Counted from the stretch's first letter, positions 1 to 6,988 are shown. The stretch: 12,644 bases of DNA from Candidatus Sigynarchaeota archaeon (GCA_030587505.1 JAUQYY010000307.1:1-12644); one strand, 5' to 3'. Numbers and translations: made by a program. The notes: generated by a model not told the origin, from the sequence alone.

Positions 1-105
1 GTAATCCGTCTCGAGGGGCTTCATGCAAGTTACATTCGAAAGTTTACTCATTTTGAAATATCAGTCTGCTTTTTGGGTATCGTTTGAGTGTATCTAATGT
101 ACATC

Positions 106-254
106 TCAAACTGAATTTTTGAGGTCTAAATTTCTTGAGCTGCTCGTACCTGGCATAAAGAAAAGAGCAGTAGACCCTAAGCGGAGTGTATTTCCACCAA
201 TTAGCTCCTTCTGAATTGCCCTGACCAAAAGGATATCTCGAACAATACGTTGAA
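106..254 (-). other. Out-of-frame C-terminal remainder of the double TS-fold protein
   Basis: If one copy of the 11-bp repeat is removed, the synthase-like frame does not stop at 201 but runs on to a TGA at 106-108. The whole reading frame is then 423 codons including the stop. The restored tail contains the segment LRLGSTALFFMP. It lines up with unit 1's SGSAHIY region at the same distance from the preceding helix, which is what a second TS unit should show here. This is sequence-based inference. The tail is not translated from the sequence as given. Confidence 0.6.
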
Positions 255-1385
255 AATACGTTGAATAGAGTAATCTGCAAAAAGTGCAGAAGTGTAAAGC
301 TTATCGTGCCTTAACAAAAACTGGATGAGTAAGGGGTTTAAATCATACACTTTTTCCCAAGGGTTGTTGGGGGTAATAATTATCCTTCTGCTTGATTTTG
401 ACTCCTTTAATTTCTTTTTAGCTAATTCTATTTGGTCAATAGTTACCCATACGCCCTCATCGGTTCTAGCTCGGTAGGATCTCAATGCCGTTCCCAGTCT
501 TCCCTTCTCACCCAATACCCTTTCAACTTCTTCGCTTTCCTTAAACTCGAGGTCGATTTCTTCCAGGTTAAACCCAAAGTACAGGTAGAATTTTCCTTCT
601 CCCTGGGGTTTAGAATACTTTGGGAATTTCAATTCTATTTCGGATAATACTTCTCTCAATTTGTGGGATCTTAACAGAATGGGGGCGGCCAAATTTCCTT
701 CATTAGCTCTCGGACGCGGATTAGAAGAAGATACCGAACCCAAGAAAGCTTGTTCTAGTTCGCTAAGCGTAGTTTCGTATATGTGAGCCGAGCCTGAAAT
801 AGTTGTAAGAGTGGCCATAGCTTTTTTCCCTCCAAATCTGCTAGAAATTTCTGTTAGAAAAACGGTGTAAACACCCGCAACATCGTCGGGATACGCTCTG
901 GCCATGTCATTGCTTCTAATATACACTGTTGAGTGAATTTTAGAATAGACTTTGTGAAAAAGGACTATGTTAATGCATGGAGGGTTTGTGCTTTTTAGGT
1001 CGGTTGCGGGGTTCCAGAATTGGGCGAACGCCACGTTTTTTCCACTTGACAGCGTGTTTTTTACAAAATCTAGTTGATTAAACATGAATCTTTTTCTCGC
1101 GCACCACCCATAAGTGTATATGTGCTCTCCCCTCTCGGAGGTGAGGTATTGAGGTATGTAGTTTTTGAGAATCATATCTTCGCTGAGTCCAATGTAGTTT
1201 CTTGGGACTATGTTTCCGGTTGACCAATCACTCAAGTGTATAGTAGCGCAAAAAGTTTCGCGGGTTTCCTGTCCTTTGTCTTCGGTTACTTGTTTTATTC
1301 CCTTCCTCATTATTGTGTTAATACAGCTTCGCCACGCCGCATCAATATTTCTAGTGCGGATCAAATACGGACCATAGAAGCTCAT
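201..1385 (-). CDS. Tandem thymidylate synthase-fold protein (dCMP/dUMP C5 methyl- or hydroxymethyltransferase-like), C-terminus frameshifted
   Basis: The 394-residue product contains two consecutive ThyA-fold units. Unit 1 (about 85-215) shows the PPC motif with candidate catalytic Cys137, RSND at 157-160 (E. coli R166-D169), a P-D-D-V segment at 166-169 and the SGSAHIYE segment at 197-204 (E. coli H207/Y209 region). Unit 2 (about 295-394) has an IDQI helix (316-319), SSRRIII at 331-337 and PLLIQFLLRHDKL at 351-363, but no Cys and no RSxD. Unit 1 lacks the double Arg before WN; unit 2 has it (R333, R334). Asp168 stands where thymidylate synthase has the Asn that selects uracil, as in dCMP hydroxymethylases. 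The ATG follows the mtrH-like stop by 2 nt, with GGTGGTGA upstream, so translation is probably coupled. The reading frame leaves unit 2 early because of an 11-bp duplication. The fold is confident; substrate and activity are inferred. Confidence 0.8.
   Translation of the reverse strand: MSFYGPYLIRTRNIDAAWRSCINTIMRKGIKQVTEDKGQETRETFCATIHLSDWSTGNIVPRNYIGLSEDMILKNYIPQYLTSERGEHIYTYGWCARKRFMFNQLDFVKNTLSSGKNVAFAQFWNPATDLKSTNPPCINIVLFHKVYSKIHSTVYIRSNDMARAYPDDVAGVYTVFLTEISSRFGGKKAMATLTTISGSAHIYETTLSELEQAFLGSVSSSNPRPRANEGNLAAPILLRSHKLREVLSEIELKFPKYSKPQGEGKFYLYFGFNLEEIDLEFKESEEVERVLGEKGRLGTALRSYRARTDEGVWVTIDQIELAKKKLKESKSSRRIIITPNNPWEKVYDLNPLLIQFLLRHDKLYTSALFADYSIQRIFNVLFEISFWSGQFRRS
244..265. repeat. 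Perfect 11-bp tandem duplication causing a frameshift
   Basis: AATACGTTGAA occurs twice back to back (244-254 and 255-265) inside the 3' part of the TS-like gene. The unit is not a multiple of three, so two copies give the truncated frame ending at 201, and one copy opens the frame to 106. Confidence 0.9.
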
Positions 1386-1387
1386 TT

Positions 1388-2260
1388 TTATTCACCACCA
1401 AAGCTTAAAGCGTGATAGGGGTGGGGAGAGGTTGGATAAACTCCGACCGTGTTTATGTTTTCGTCTGCAATCGCTGCTTCGACAGCTGCTACCTCTCGGA
1501 ATATGTGATCAGCATTTTTTATCGGGCCATAAAGGTTGATATCAAGCCCAAAGATCGGGGGGAAAGCATAACTGAATGAAAAATCAAGTTTTTTTAATTC
1601 TTTCTTATTCTTTGGGATCCTAGACTGTAGATTGTGTATTCCAATACAAGCAGGGTAGCCGTAGTAATTCTTGAGCAGCCAAGCAGCGTGCAGCGCGCTT
1701 ATTGAACCTTCTCCGAGAACAGGAACCCCTGGGTCGACAATCAGATATTTAATTACGTCTCCGATAAATTCAATTATTTCTTCGAATCGGCTAATTCTCG
1801 AGGTTAATTTTACGTCAAATGGTAGAATTATGGAGTATTCTATGGTTCCGATTTCGGTTATTAGGTTTTTCTCTCTTTCATCTACATTAATTACCGAGTT
1901 GTATATAACTCGATTTTCTAGTCCGGTATCTATGGCAACACTCATCGCTTCAATCCTTGAGTCTAGTACTGGCGAATCGATTATTATCGGAGAGTCAGTT
2001 GAATCCGCAACAAACAGAAGGTATTTTGTCAGAGCCTGAGGAGTCTCTCCCACAATGTGAACCATTGCAGGAATTTCGTACTTTAAAGAGTTTTCGTATT
2101 GCTTCCGAATTTGCTCTTCGGCCTCAGCTTTATCAAAAGAACCTTCACTATGATTACTCACCAGCTTATCGCCTCTGTAAAACATGGTACCAGCCAAAAC
2201 TATTGGGTATTCACCTCTCTGCCCACCGATCTTAATCCCAGACATATTGTAAACTTTCAA
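1388..2260 (-). CDS. mtrH: MtrH-like tetrahydropterin methyltransferase
   Basis: Homologue of subunit H of tetrahydromethanopterin S-methyltransferase, the TIM-barrel subunit that moves the methyl group of methyl-H4MPT to the corrinoid on MtrA. Seen: the N-terminal KIGGQRGEYPIVLAGTMFY segment, the FDKAEAEEQI helix, TKYLLFVADS, PIIIDSPVLDSR and the NRVIYNSV strand, all in MtrH order. The length (290 aa) is close to the usual roughly 310 aa. The start chosen is TTG at 2260, with GGAG three nt upstream. MtrH-like residues (LEKL) can be read in frame further upstream without any ATG, so the N-terminus is uncertain; ATG at 2245 is a shorter option. It lies between the mtrA-like gene and the TS-like gene. 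No membrane Mtr subunits (B-G) are present, so it probably works as a soluble pair with MtrA rather than in the sodium-pumping complex. It could use another pterin. Confidence 0.88.
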   Translation of the reverse strand: MKVYNMSGIKIGGQRGEYPIVLAGTMFYRGDKLVSNHSEGSFDKAEAEEQIRKQYENSLKYEIPAMVHIVGETPQALTKYLLFVADSTDSPIIIDSPVLDSRIEAMSVAIDTGLENRVIYNSVINVDEREKNLITEIGTIEYSIILPFDVKLTSRISRFEEIIEFIGDVIKYLIVDPGVPVLGEGSISALHAAWLLKNYYGYPACIGIHNLQSRIPKNKKELKKLDFSFSYAFPPIFGLDINLYGPIKNADHIFREVAAVEAAIADENINTVGVYPTSPHPYHALSFGGE

Positions 2261-2444
2261 TTTCTCCAGTGAATAGCAAAGGATTCAAAAGAGGAAAACC
2301 TTTCTCAAAAAAGGATTTATTCTCGTCTTGAAACCGTTTCATTCCTTTATTCCAATCGTAATCAGCTTTAGGTTTTAGGGGAAGGATGGGAGGCTCCGGA
2401 AATGGAGGAGGGCTCTCAAGACCATCAACAATTGAAAGTATTTT
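2232..2444 (-). other. In-frame extension of the mtrA-like frame beyond an internal TAA
   Basis: After the TAA at 2445-2447 the mtrA frame continues for 70 sense codons to the next TAA at 2232-2234. It reads as protein-like sequence: a proline-rich linker (PPPFPEPPILPLKP), then a charged and aromatic part (DYDWNKGMKRFQDENKSFF). It overlaps the mtrH-like start by 29 nt, an ordinary operon overlap. One base change (TAA to GAA, CAA or AAA) would join the parts into a 213-residue protein. Either the stop is a recent mutation or base-call error, or the extension is a fossil. Confidence 0.5.
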
Positions 2445-2876
2445 TTAGACATCGGTTTCTCCTCTAGCATCTACAATCTTGACGATTTGACTCTGAAATC
2501 TTTTAACAAATTTGTGTGGATCAGTCCCACGGAAATAATTTGGATGCAGGATAGGTATTGTTCCCTCACTTCCAACAATTCGGTAAGATTCATCGATTCC
2601 GTTCTTGTAGAGAGAAATAATCGTCTGCCCAGGCTCATGACCAACCACCCCCTCACCACAAACAACGAGTATTCTAATGTGAGGATTTGAAACTAGGTTC
2701 TGAAGAATCTTAGCTATTCCATCATTCTCGGTTTCACAGAAACCCGCAATCGCAAGTTTATTACTTCTCCTAATCAATTCTTTGGGAAGACTGTAAGAAC
2801 CACAGGTAATCACAGCAACAGCGGATTCTTCGTTTCCAACAACGTAATCACCAGAAACAAAAGGCCATTTAGACAA
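2445..2876 (-). CDS. mtrA: Soluble MtrA-like corrinoid-binding protein
   Basis: Homologue of MtrA, the corrinoid subunit that receives the methyl group from MtrH. Diagnostic segments are WPFVSGDYVVG at the N-terminus, AIAGFCETENDGIAKIL, LVSNPHIRILVV and EGVVGHEPGQTI. The His in GHEPGQ (residue 80 from the start used here) matches the His84 cobalt ligand known from methanogen MtrA. The start is TTG at 2876 because GGAGG (2883-2887) sits six nt before it; the in-frame TTG at 2882 would touch the GGAGG. At 143 aa it lacks the C-terminal membrane helix of methanogen MtrA, so it is cytoplasmic. A TAA ends it, but the same frame stays open for 70 more codons. It is first in the operon with the mtrH-like and TS-like genes. 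Confidence 0.87.
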   Translation of the reverse strand: MSKWPFVSGDYVVGNEESAVAVITCGSYSLPKELIRRSNKLAIAGFCETENDGIAKILQNLVSNPHIRILVVCGEGVVGHEPGQTIISLYKNGIDESYRIVGSEGTIPILHPNYFRGTDPHKFVKRFQSQIVKIVDARGETDV

Positions 2877-2910
2877 AAGCAACCTCCATTGGGACTGGTC
2901 AACAATGCAA

Positions 2911-2939
2911 TGTATAAGTATGAAAATAAACTTTTATGC
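2911..2939 (-). promoter_or_regulatory. Putative promoter of the mtrA-mtrH-TS operon
   Basis: On the minus strand an AT-rich block with CATAAAAG, GTTTATTTTC and CTTATACAT lies 35-63 nt before the mtrA-like start. These are archaeal TATA-like elements. Which one is used cannot be decided by eye. Confidence 0.35.
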
Positions 2940-3079
2940 TTTAGCACAGCAGAACCTAAGCCGAGACAGGAAAAAGGGTGAAACAAAAAATTAAACATTA
3001 AGTAGGGTTCCAGAAATTTGGTTGAAAATTCCTACAGGAGAACTCTTTAAAAGGATGATGAGGTTTTAAGTATCTCTTA

Positions 3080-3091
3080 ACATTGCAATGT
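3080..3091. promoter_or_regulatory. 12-bp palindrome, candidate operator
   Basis: ACATTGCAATGT is its own reverse complement. The sequence at 2902-2913 differs at one base and lies at the downstream edge of the putative mtrA promoter. Two near-identical dyad sites about 180 bp apart before an operon suggest a dimeric regulator, but chance cannot be excluded. Confidence 0.3.
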
Positions 3092-3199
3092 CAGCTTTAA
3101 GACTCCGTGTATCTTCGGGATTCGGGGTTATTGTCTTTGAAGGAAAAGAAATAGGTGGTTTTGGCTAAGGAAAACTTTTTCATAGAAAAGCAGTTTTAC

Positions 3200-3736
3200 T
3201 TACGTTGTTAATTCAGAGGGTAGCCACCTTCGGAGTTTGTGGAATACTCTTGCTATGAGCTCGGCTCTCTCCTTTTGTCTTGTGACCTCTTCGCTTGATA
3301 ATTCTCTAACTTGTTTCGCCGGTGCACCCGAAACGGATAGGCGTGGCGGGACAACCATGTTTTGCACTAGAATCGACCCTGGAGATATGAACGCGCCTTC
3401 TCCAACGGTCACGCCTTCGTAAATAATCACGCCATCCCCTATGAGCACCGCGTCTCCACAGTAACAGCCATGCATCACAACGTTGCTTCCGATGCTAACA
3501 AAATTCCCGATAATAACAGGGGCGTCCTCGGAGTGAGCATGAATAACACATCCATCCTGTATGTTGGAATAGGCGCCAATTTGTACTTTTGAGAAATCGC
3601 CACGAATTACGCTTCCTGGCCAAATACTTGAGTATTCACCAACCTCAACGTCTCCAATTAGCGTCGCCTGTGGGCTGACATATGCGTCTTTATGAATCTT
3701 GGGTTTTTTATCTTGAAACGTGACTATTGGGCTCAT
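3200..3736 (-). CDS. Gamma-carbonic-anhydrase-like hexapeptide-repeat protein
   Basis: A 178-residue left-handed beta-helix protein with repeated [LIV]-G-x4 hexapeptides from about residue 20 to 125 (for example LIGDVEVGEYSSIWPGSVI) and a C-terminal helix, typical of the gamma-CA/PaaY/YrdA family, whose members form trimers with metal sites between subunits. Three His normally bind the metal. His66 or His68 in VIHAH and His89 in MHGC are present, but the middle ligand (the GH of the usual GHxxxxHG) is Ser84. Carbonic anhydrase activity is therefore doubtful. The ATG at 3736 has GGAGG nine nt upstream. The gene follows raSEA on the same strand after a 101-nt gap that holds its own promoter-like sequence, so it need not share the archaeosine operon. 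The family is sure; the substrate is unknown. Confidence 0.88.
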   Translation of the reverse strand: MSPIVTFQDKKPKIHKDAYVSPQATLIGDVEVGEYSSIWPGSVIRGDFSKVQIGAYSNIQDGCVIHAHSEDAPVIIGNFVSIGSNVVMHGCYCGDAVLIGDGVIIYEGVTVGEGAFISPGSILVQNMVVPPRLSVSGAPAKQVRELSSEEVTRQKERAELIARVFHKLRRWLPSELTT

Positions 3737-3778
3737 CTTCTTAATCCTCCACTTTTGTAGATACCAACTATATTAGCA

Positions 3779-3798
3779 ATATGTTTTAAAAAAATTGG
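3779..3798 (-). promoter_or_regulatory. Putative promoter of the gamma-CA-like gene
   Basis: The minus strand reads CAATTTTTTTAAAACATAT about 50 nt before the ATG. TTTAAAAC is a good archaeal TATA candidate, which would place the transcript start 15-25 nt before the codon and leave room for the GGAGG at 3746-3750. Confidence 0.4.
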
Positions 3799-3837
3799 GT
3801 CTATCTTCTTTAATTTCTAGTTTTTCCTCTTTGTTTC

Positions 3838-4908
3838 TTATGAATGTTGGTTCCAGATGAACTCTTCTTCACAGTAATCTAACCACTCCTGTTTACAGTC
3901 GCATTCAACACCCGATAGCACTTCAGGGTTTTGGGTAAGAGTGAATTCGTGGAGTAGACTTCGAATTTTTTTATCACATTTTCCGCAGTTATGAGGCCCC
4001 TTTTCGCTACCTATTCCAACCAGACTACATATCACTCTTGCTTTCTTATTTAACTTCTGAGAGGTTCTTTTTAGTATTTCGATTATGCTCCAAAGCCAGG
4101 GAGGCCTATACCTGCCTAATTTCCAAAGGTGTTCAACCAAAGTGCCCCTATGCACGGTACAAGGATTAAAGGATATGGAGTTTGCACCTATTTTGAATGA
4201 GTCAATAGCAGACAGTGTGGAATCTAATATCGCTTCTTTCTCTCTTAGGAAGGGAGGTTTTATTAAGATATAAGATTTTACACCAACTCCGAGTTTCTTA
4301 GCTGTGGAAACGGCGTTAATAAAGTCTCTTAGTTGGAAGCCTTTGTTAATATAGCAGTGGCGGATATTATCGTTGCTTGTTTCTAAACCAATTGCAACCT
4401 CAAAATGGATTTCTCCCAGAATTGAGAGACATTCACTCAAAATTTCGTAATTAACATACTCGGGTCTTGTTTCCACAATTACCTCTTCAACCCGCTCATC
4501 CGACGCAATTTTGTTCAGAATGTCTTCTCGAGCTGGTTTAGGCACCTCCTTCTCATCAAAGAAGCTTCCAGATGTGAAAATTTTGATTGCCATGGGAGCT
4601 TTAACCGAAGCGCTAGCCTTATAGGCGGAATCAAATTGCTTGATTAAAGACCCAGAATCAGGAGCTGTTACTGGAGCATCGTAAACGTATCCGCACATCG
4701 AACATCCCCCTCCGGAAGACAGCGCCCAATCACAGCCTCTAGTAGCAAGAACAACGACCAGCGAGGTACCAATCTTGTTCAAAAGTCTATCCTTCTCAAA
4801 CCAGTACCTCACAGGTCTATCCCTGAAGTCTCTCCTGAATCTGTTTAGACTTCTCCGTCGAATCTCAATTATCTTACTGGCTATATCATAATCACAGGTT
4901 TCGGGCAT
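3838..4908 (-). CDS. raSEA: Archaeosine synthase radical-SAM subunit (RaSEA)
   Basis: Radical-SAM partner of ArcS. It acts on the lysine adduct that ArcS makes on preQ0 in tRNA (position 15), releasing the formamidine of archaeosine. The 4Fe-4S motif is the unusual spaced form with C59, C69 and C72 (CDWALSSGGGCSMCGY), as in the TIGR01210-type family. Further radical-SAM elements follow: IKIFTSGSFFDE (about 108-119), VIVETRPEYV and EVAIGLETSND. The C-terminal quarter has more cysteines (CGKC, then CDC), possibly a second metal site. The length (356 aa) is usual for the family. The ATG lies 2 nt after the arcS stop, so the two genes are surely one transcript with coupled translation. The adjacency to arcS makes the assignment strong; most of the older 'MiaB-like' names for this family are superseded. 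Confidence 0.92.
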   Translation of the reverse strand: MPETCDYDIASKIIEIRRRSLNRFRRDFRDRPVRYWFEKDRLLNKIGTSLVVVLATRGCDWALSSGGGCSMCGYVYDAPVTAPDSGSLIKQFDSAYKASASVKAPMAIKIFTSGSFFDEKEVPKPAREDILNKIASDERVEEVIVETRPEYVNYEILSECLSILGEIHFEVAIGLETSNDNIRHCYINKGFQLRDFINAVSTAKKLGVGVKSYILIKPPFLREKEAILDSTLSAIDSFKIGANSISFNPCTVHRGTLVEHLWKLGRYRPPWLWSIIEILKRTSQKLNKKARVICSLVGIGSEKGPHNCGKCDKKIRSLLHEFTLTQNPEVLSGVECDCKQEWLDYCEEEFIWNQHS

Positions 4909-4910
4909 TT

Positions 4911-6902
4911 TTAATCCGTCTTTTTTTCAGTGAGTCTAACAGCGACTCCTCTCCTTGAAGATTTCATCTCCGGGCCACTCATATTAGATATTCCCACGGC
5001 AATTATTTCTTTTGAGGGGTTATAAATCATGACAGAATCTTGAGGCCTTATCTGGGAATCTGCATCTTTAACTCCCGGGGCGAGGAGATTTGAACCGCTC
5101 AGGGTGTCCCCATCGAATTCTACCCAGTAGCCGTGAGTGGAAAGGCTCTCGGCGCCTCTTAGAGTTAATGTGAGTAGGCCGTAGACACGGTCAAATGAGG
5201 CTACTACTTCTCTGCGTAACAGGATTTTTACATTCCCCTTCCGGTCCCTCTTGATATCTGCGTAGTTAGGTATCAATTTTTCCCCAGCACCTATTCCAAA
5301 TTGATAATCAGCAATCTTTTTAAACAGATCAGTATCCCTTACCTGTCTGCTTCCGGACAAATCGGCGTACTCCTCCAGAACCTTTTTTAGGCTTAACAAG
5401 CTTTCGTTTCCCGCTACGTTGCCGTGAATTTCGGTGAATATTATTTCCCTTCCCGAAAGGTCAGAAGCCCTTAAGCAGGCTTCTTTGTACCCCCCGTCTA
5501 GATGAGCTATCACTACCGTTTCCTTGTCTAATTTTTCTAAGTAGTTTAGGAGAGAAGCGGAAGCTATTTCTATCTCTTCATTGTCCCAATCTCCCGTTAC
5601 AGGGATATCGTAATGCGCCGCGGGATAGACGAGTTCGAGTTCTCTTGGAACCAGCCCCAAGGGGGATGAAAGTATGGCCTCTTGGATTAATCCTTCACCA
5701 ACACTTTTAATAACTTTCCTAAACTTTTCGTGGGATTTTGAGAGTGAATATGGCTTTTTGGCAGAGCAGGGGAGAATAATAACAGTTCGGATGCCCTTGA
5801 CGGGGGTATAGCGTTCAGAGACTCTTTTTCTAAACCGTTCCACTTCGGGTCGATGATAGGATTCAGGTCCTATACAGTACATCACACCTCTCTTGGCGAT
5901 TGGAGTATACTCCTCCAAGAAAGTAAAATGGTTCCTGTCAAAGATTCGAAGACACGCTGCTAACGTGGGTGAGTAATGTGAAGATAGTTCCACTCTCTCA
6001 CGTAAAAATCCATCTTTTATATCCAACCTTATTCTTTTTAAAACCGAAACAGCGAAGAGAATGTTATGTTGCAGCAATTTGTAAAAACGTTCATCTGGAG
6101 GCATCTTAGTTATTTCGAACACACTGTATGATGAACAGATCTGGCAGTTGCAAGGAAGCTCGGTTAAATCCCAAATTTTTTTTGAGCTGCCTTCCAGTAG
6201 TAGGCGGTTCCTTCTCGCCTCCCGTATCATAAGAGTTGTGTCGAAGAGGTCTACACCAGAATAAATTAGATGAGGGTAAAAGGAAGGATGTACCGGGCCC
6301 GGAAAATATAGTAGAGAGTCTGGGGGAATCTTCTCCCTTACACTTACAATAAATTCTAGTAGTTGGCGGGGGGACCCCAAAACATCAACCAGATTTTTCA
6401 GAATATAGATATCAAATCCAATCTGTGAGAGATTATCTATCTGTTTCTCATACAAGTCGTGGAATTTTGAATAAAAAACCGGAACCGCGAGATGTTTTTT
6501 TCCAGCAATTTCTTTGAAAAAGGTAGCATTTTTGAGTAGGTTATCTAGAAATCTGAGCGTATTTTTCCTATCTAATTCTATAAAGATTCCGCAAGGTACG
6601 GTTAAAACCTGGGGGTTTAACTTCAATTGGTCGTCAAAACTTTGAGTTAAATCTGAGTAAACATAAGGATTTGCAGGATTTGTCATGAAAACATTGTAAA
6701 ATTGTTCCTTCGGAAAAGAATCGGGTAAAACATTTAAAGTGATCAGTTCTTTTTCTGAGACTGGCTCGATATGGGGGAAACGTGGATGAAGAAGGGATGG
6801 TGTTAGATTTTTTTCATCTGCCCAGTCTATCTTTCCGATTCTCCCAGGACCATCATGCTTAACAACTTCAAACATACCCGTCTTATTATCTTTCAAACAC
6901 AT
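4911..6902 (-). CDS. arcS: Archaeosine synthase alpha subunit ArcS (TgtA2)
   Basis: TGT-related enzyme that attaches lysine to preQ0 at tRNA position 15, the step before RaSEA. Order of domains in 663 residues: a TGT-like barrel with the zinc site C251, C253, C256 and H279 (CNCQIC...LLQH); the ArcS core with PCSAKKPYSLSKSH at 378-391 and GDWD at 437-440; then a C-terminal PUA tRNA-binding domain (about 555-663, GYWVEF, DSVMIYNP). The ATG at 6902 abuts a GGGTGG (6903-6908) with no spacer. The TTG two codons on has a proper 6-nt spacer, and the ATG at codon 10 (MFEVVKHDG) matches where relatives usually begin. The true start is thus one of three. First gene of a two-gene operon with raSEA; an AT-rich promoter lies in the 134 nt upstream. 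Confidence 0.95.
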   Translation of the reverse strand: MCLKDNKTGMFEVVKHDGPGRIGKIDWADEKNLTPSLLHPRFPHIEPVSEKELITLNVLPDSFPKEQFYNVFMTNPANPYVYSDLTQSFDDQLKLNPQVLTVPCGIFIELDRKNTLRFLDNLLKNATFFKEIAGKKHLAVPVFYSKFHDLYEKQIDNLSQIGFDIYILKNLVDVLGSPRQLLEFIVSVREKIPPDSLLYFPGPVHPSFYPHLIYSGVDLFDTTLMIREARRNRLLLEGSSKKIWDLTELPCNCQICSSYSVFEITKMPPDERFYKLLQHNILFAVSVLKRIRLDIKDGFLRERVELSSHYSPTLAACLRIFDRNHFTFLEEYTPIAKRGVMYCIGPESYHRPEVERFRKRVSERYTPVKGIRTVIILPCSAKKPYSLSKSHEKFRKVIKSVGEGLIQEAILSSPLGLVPRELELVYPAAHYDIPVTGDWDNEEIEIASASLLNYLEKLDKETVVIAHLDGGYKEACLRASDLSGREIIFTEIHGNVAGNESLLSLKKVLEEYADLSGSRQVRDTDLFKKIADYQFGIGAGEKLIPNYADIKRDRKGNVKILLRREVVASFDRVYGLLTLTLRGAESLSTHGYWVEFDGDTLSGSNLLAPGVKDADSQIRPQDSVMIYNPSKEIIAVGISNMSGPEMKSSRRGVAVRLTEKKTD

Positions 6903-6988
6903 CCACCCTTATTTAGGAGAACATACTCTTAACGCGTCGGCTTTTCTCCAAAAGGTTATCCAACTATTGCTTACAAAACTGAAGAGGT

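Larger units (their letters stand above)
2877..3199. other. Gene-free stretch upstream of the mtrA operon
   Basis: About 320 bp between the gamma-CA-like gene and the mtrA-like gene. I find no convincing gene. It contains the putative operon promoter, a perfect 12-bp palindrome ACATTGCAATGT (3080-3091), and a one-mismatch copy ACAATGCAATGT (2902-2913) next to the promoter. A 26-codon open frame at 3088-3168 (plus) has no ribosome-binding site. Confidence 0.5.

Noticed and set aside
44..280. 78-codon minus-strand open frame overlapping the end of the TS-like gene
   Set aside because: It is a third frame over the same region. Its sequence does not resemble the TS fold, while the frame obtained by removing one 11-bp copy does.
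2445..2447. Recoding (for example pyrrolysine) at the stop inside the mtrA-like frame
   Set aside because: The codon is TAA; archaeal pyrrolysine uses TAG, and no recoding of TAA is known that would fit here.
3054..3061. GATGATGA resembling a C box of an archaeal C/D guide RNA
   Set aside because: No D box (CTGA) or internal C'/D' pair at a suitable distance was found on that strand.
3088..3168. 26-codon plus-strand frame in the gene-free stretch before the mtrA operon
   Set aside because: No ribosome-binding site, very short, and its ATG lies inside the candidate palindromic operator. Most likely chance.
4700..4735. Reading the radical-SAM gene as a MiaB-type methylthiotransferase or Elp3-like enzyme
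   Set aside because: The C-x9-C-x2-C spacing and its position directly after arcS fit RaSEA; there is no TRAM or acetyltransferase domain.
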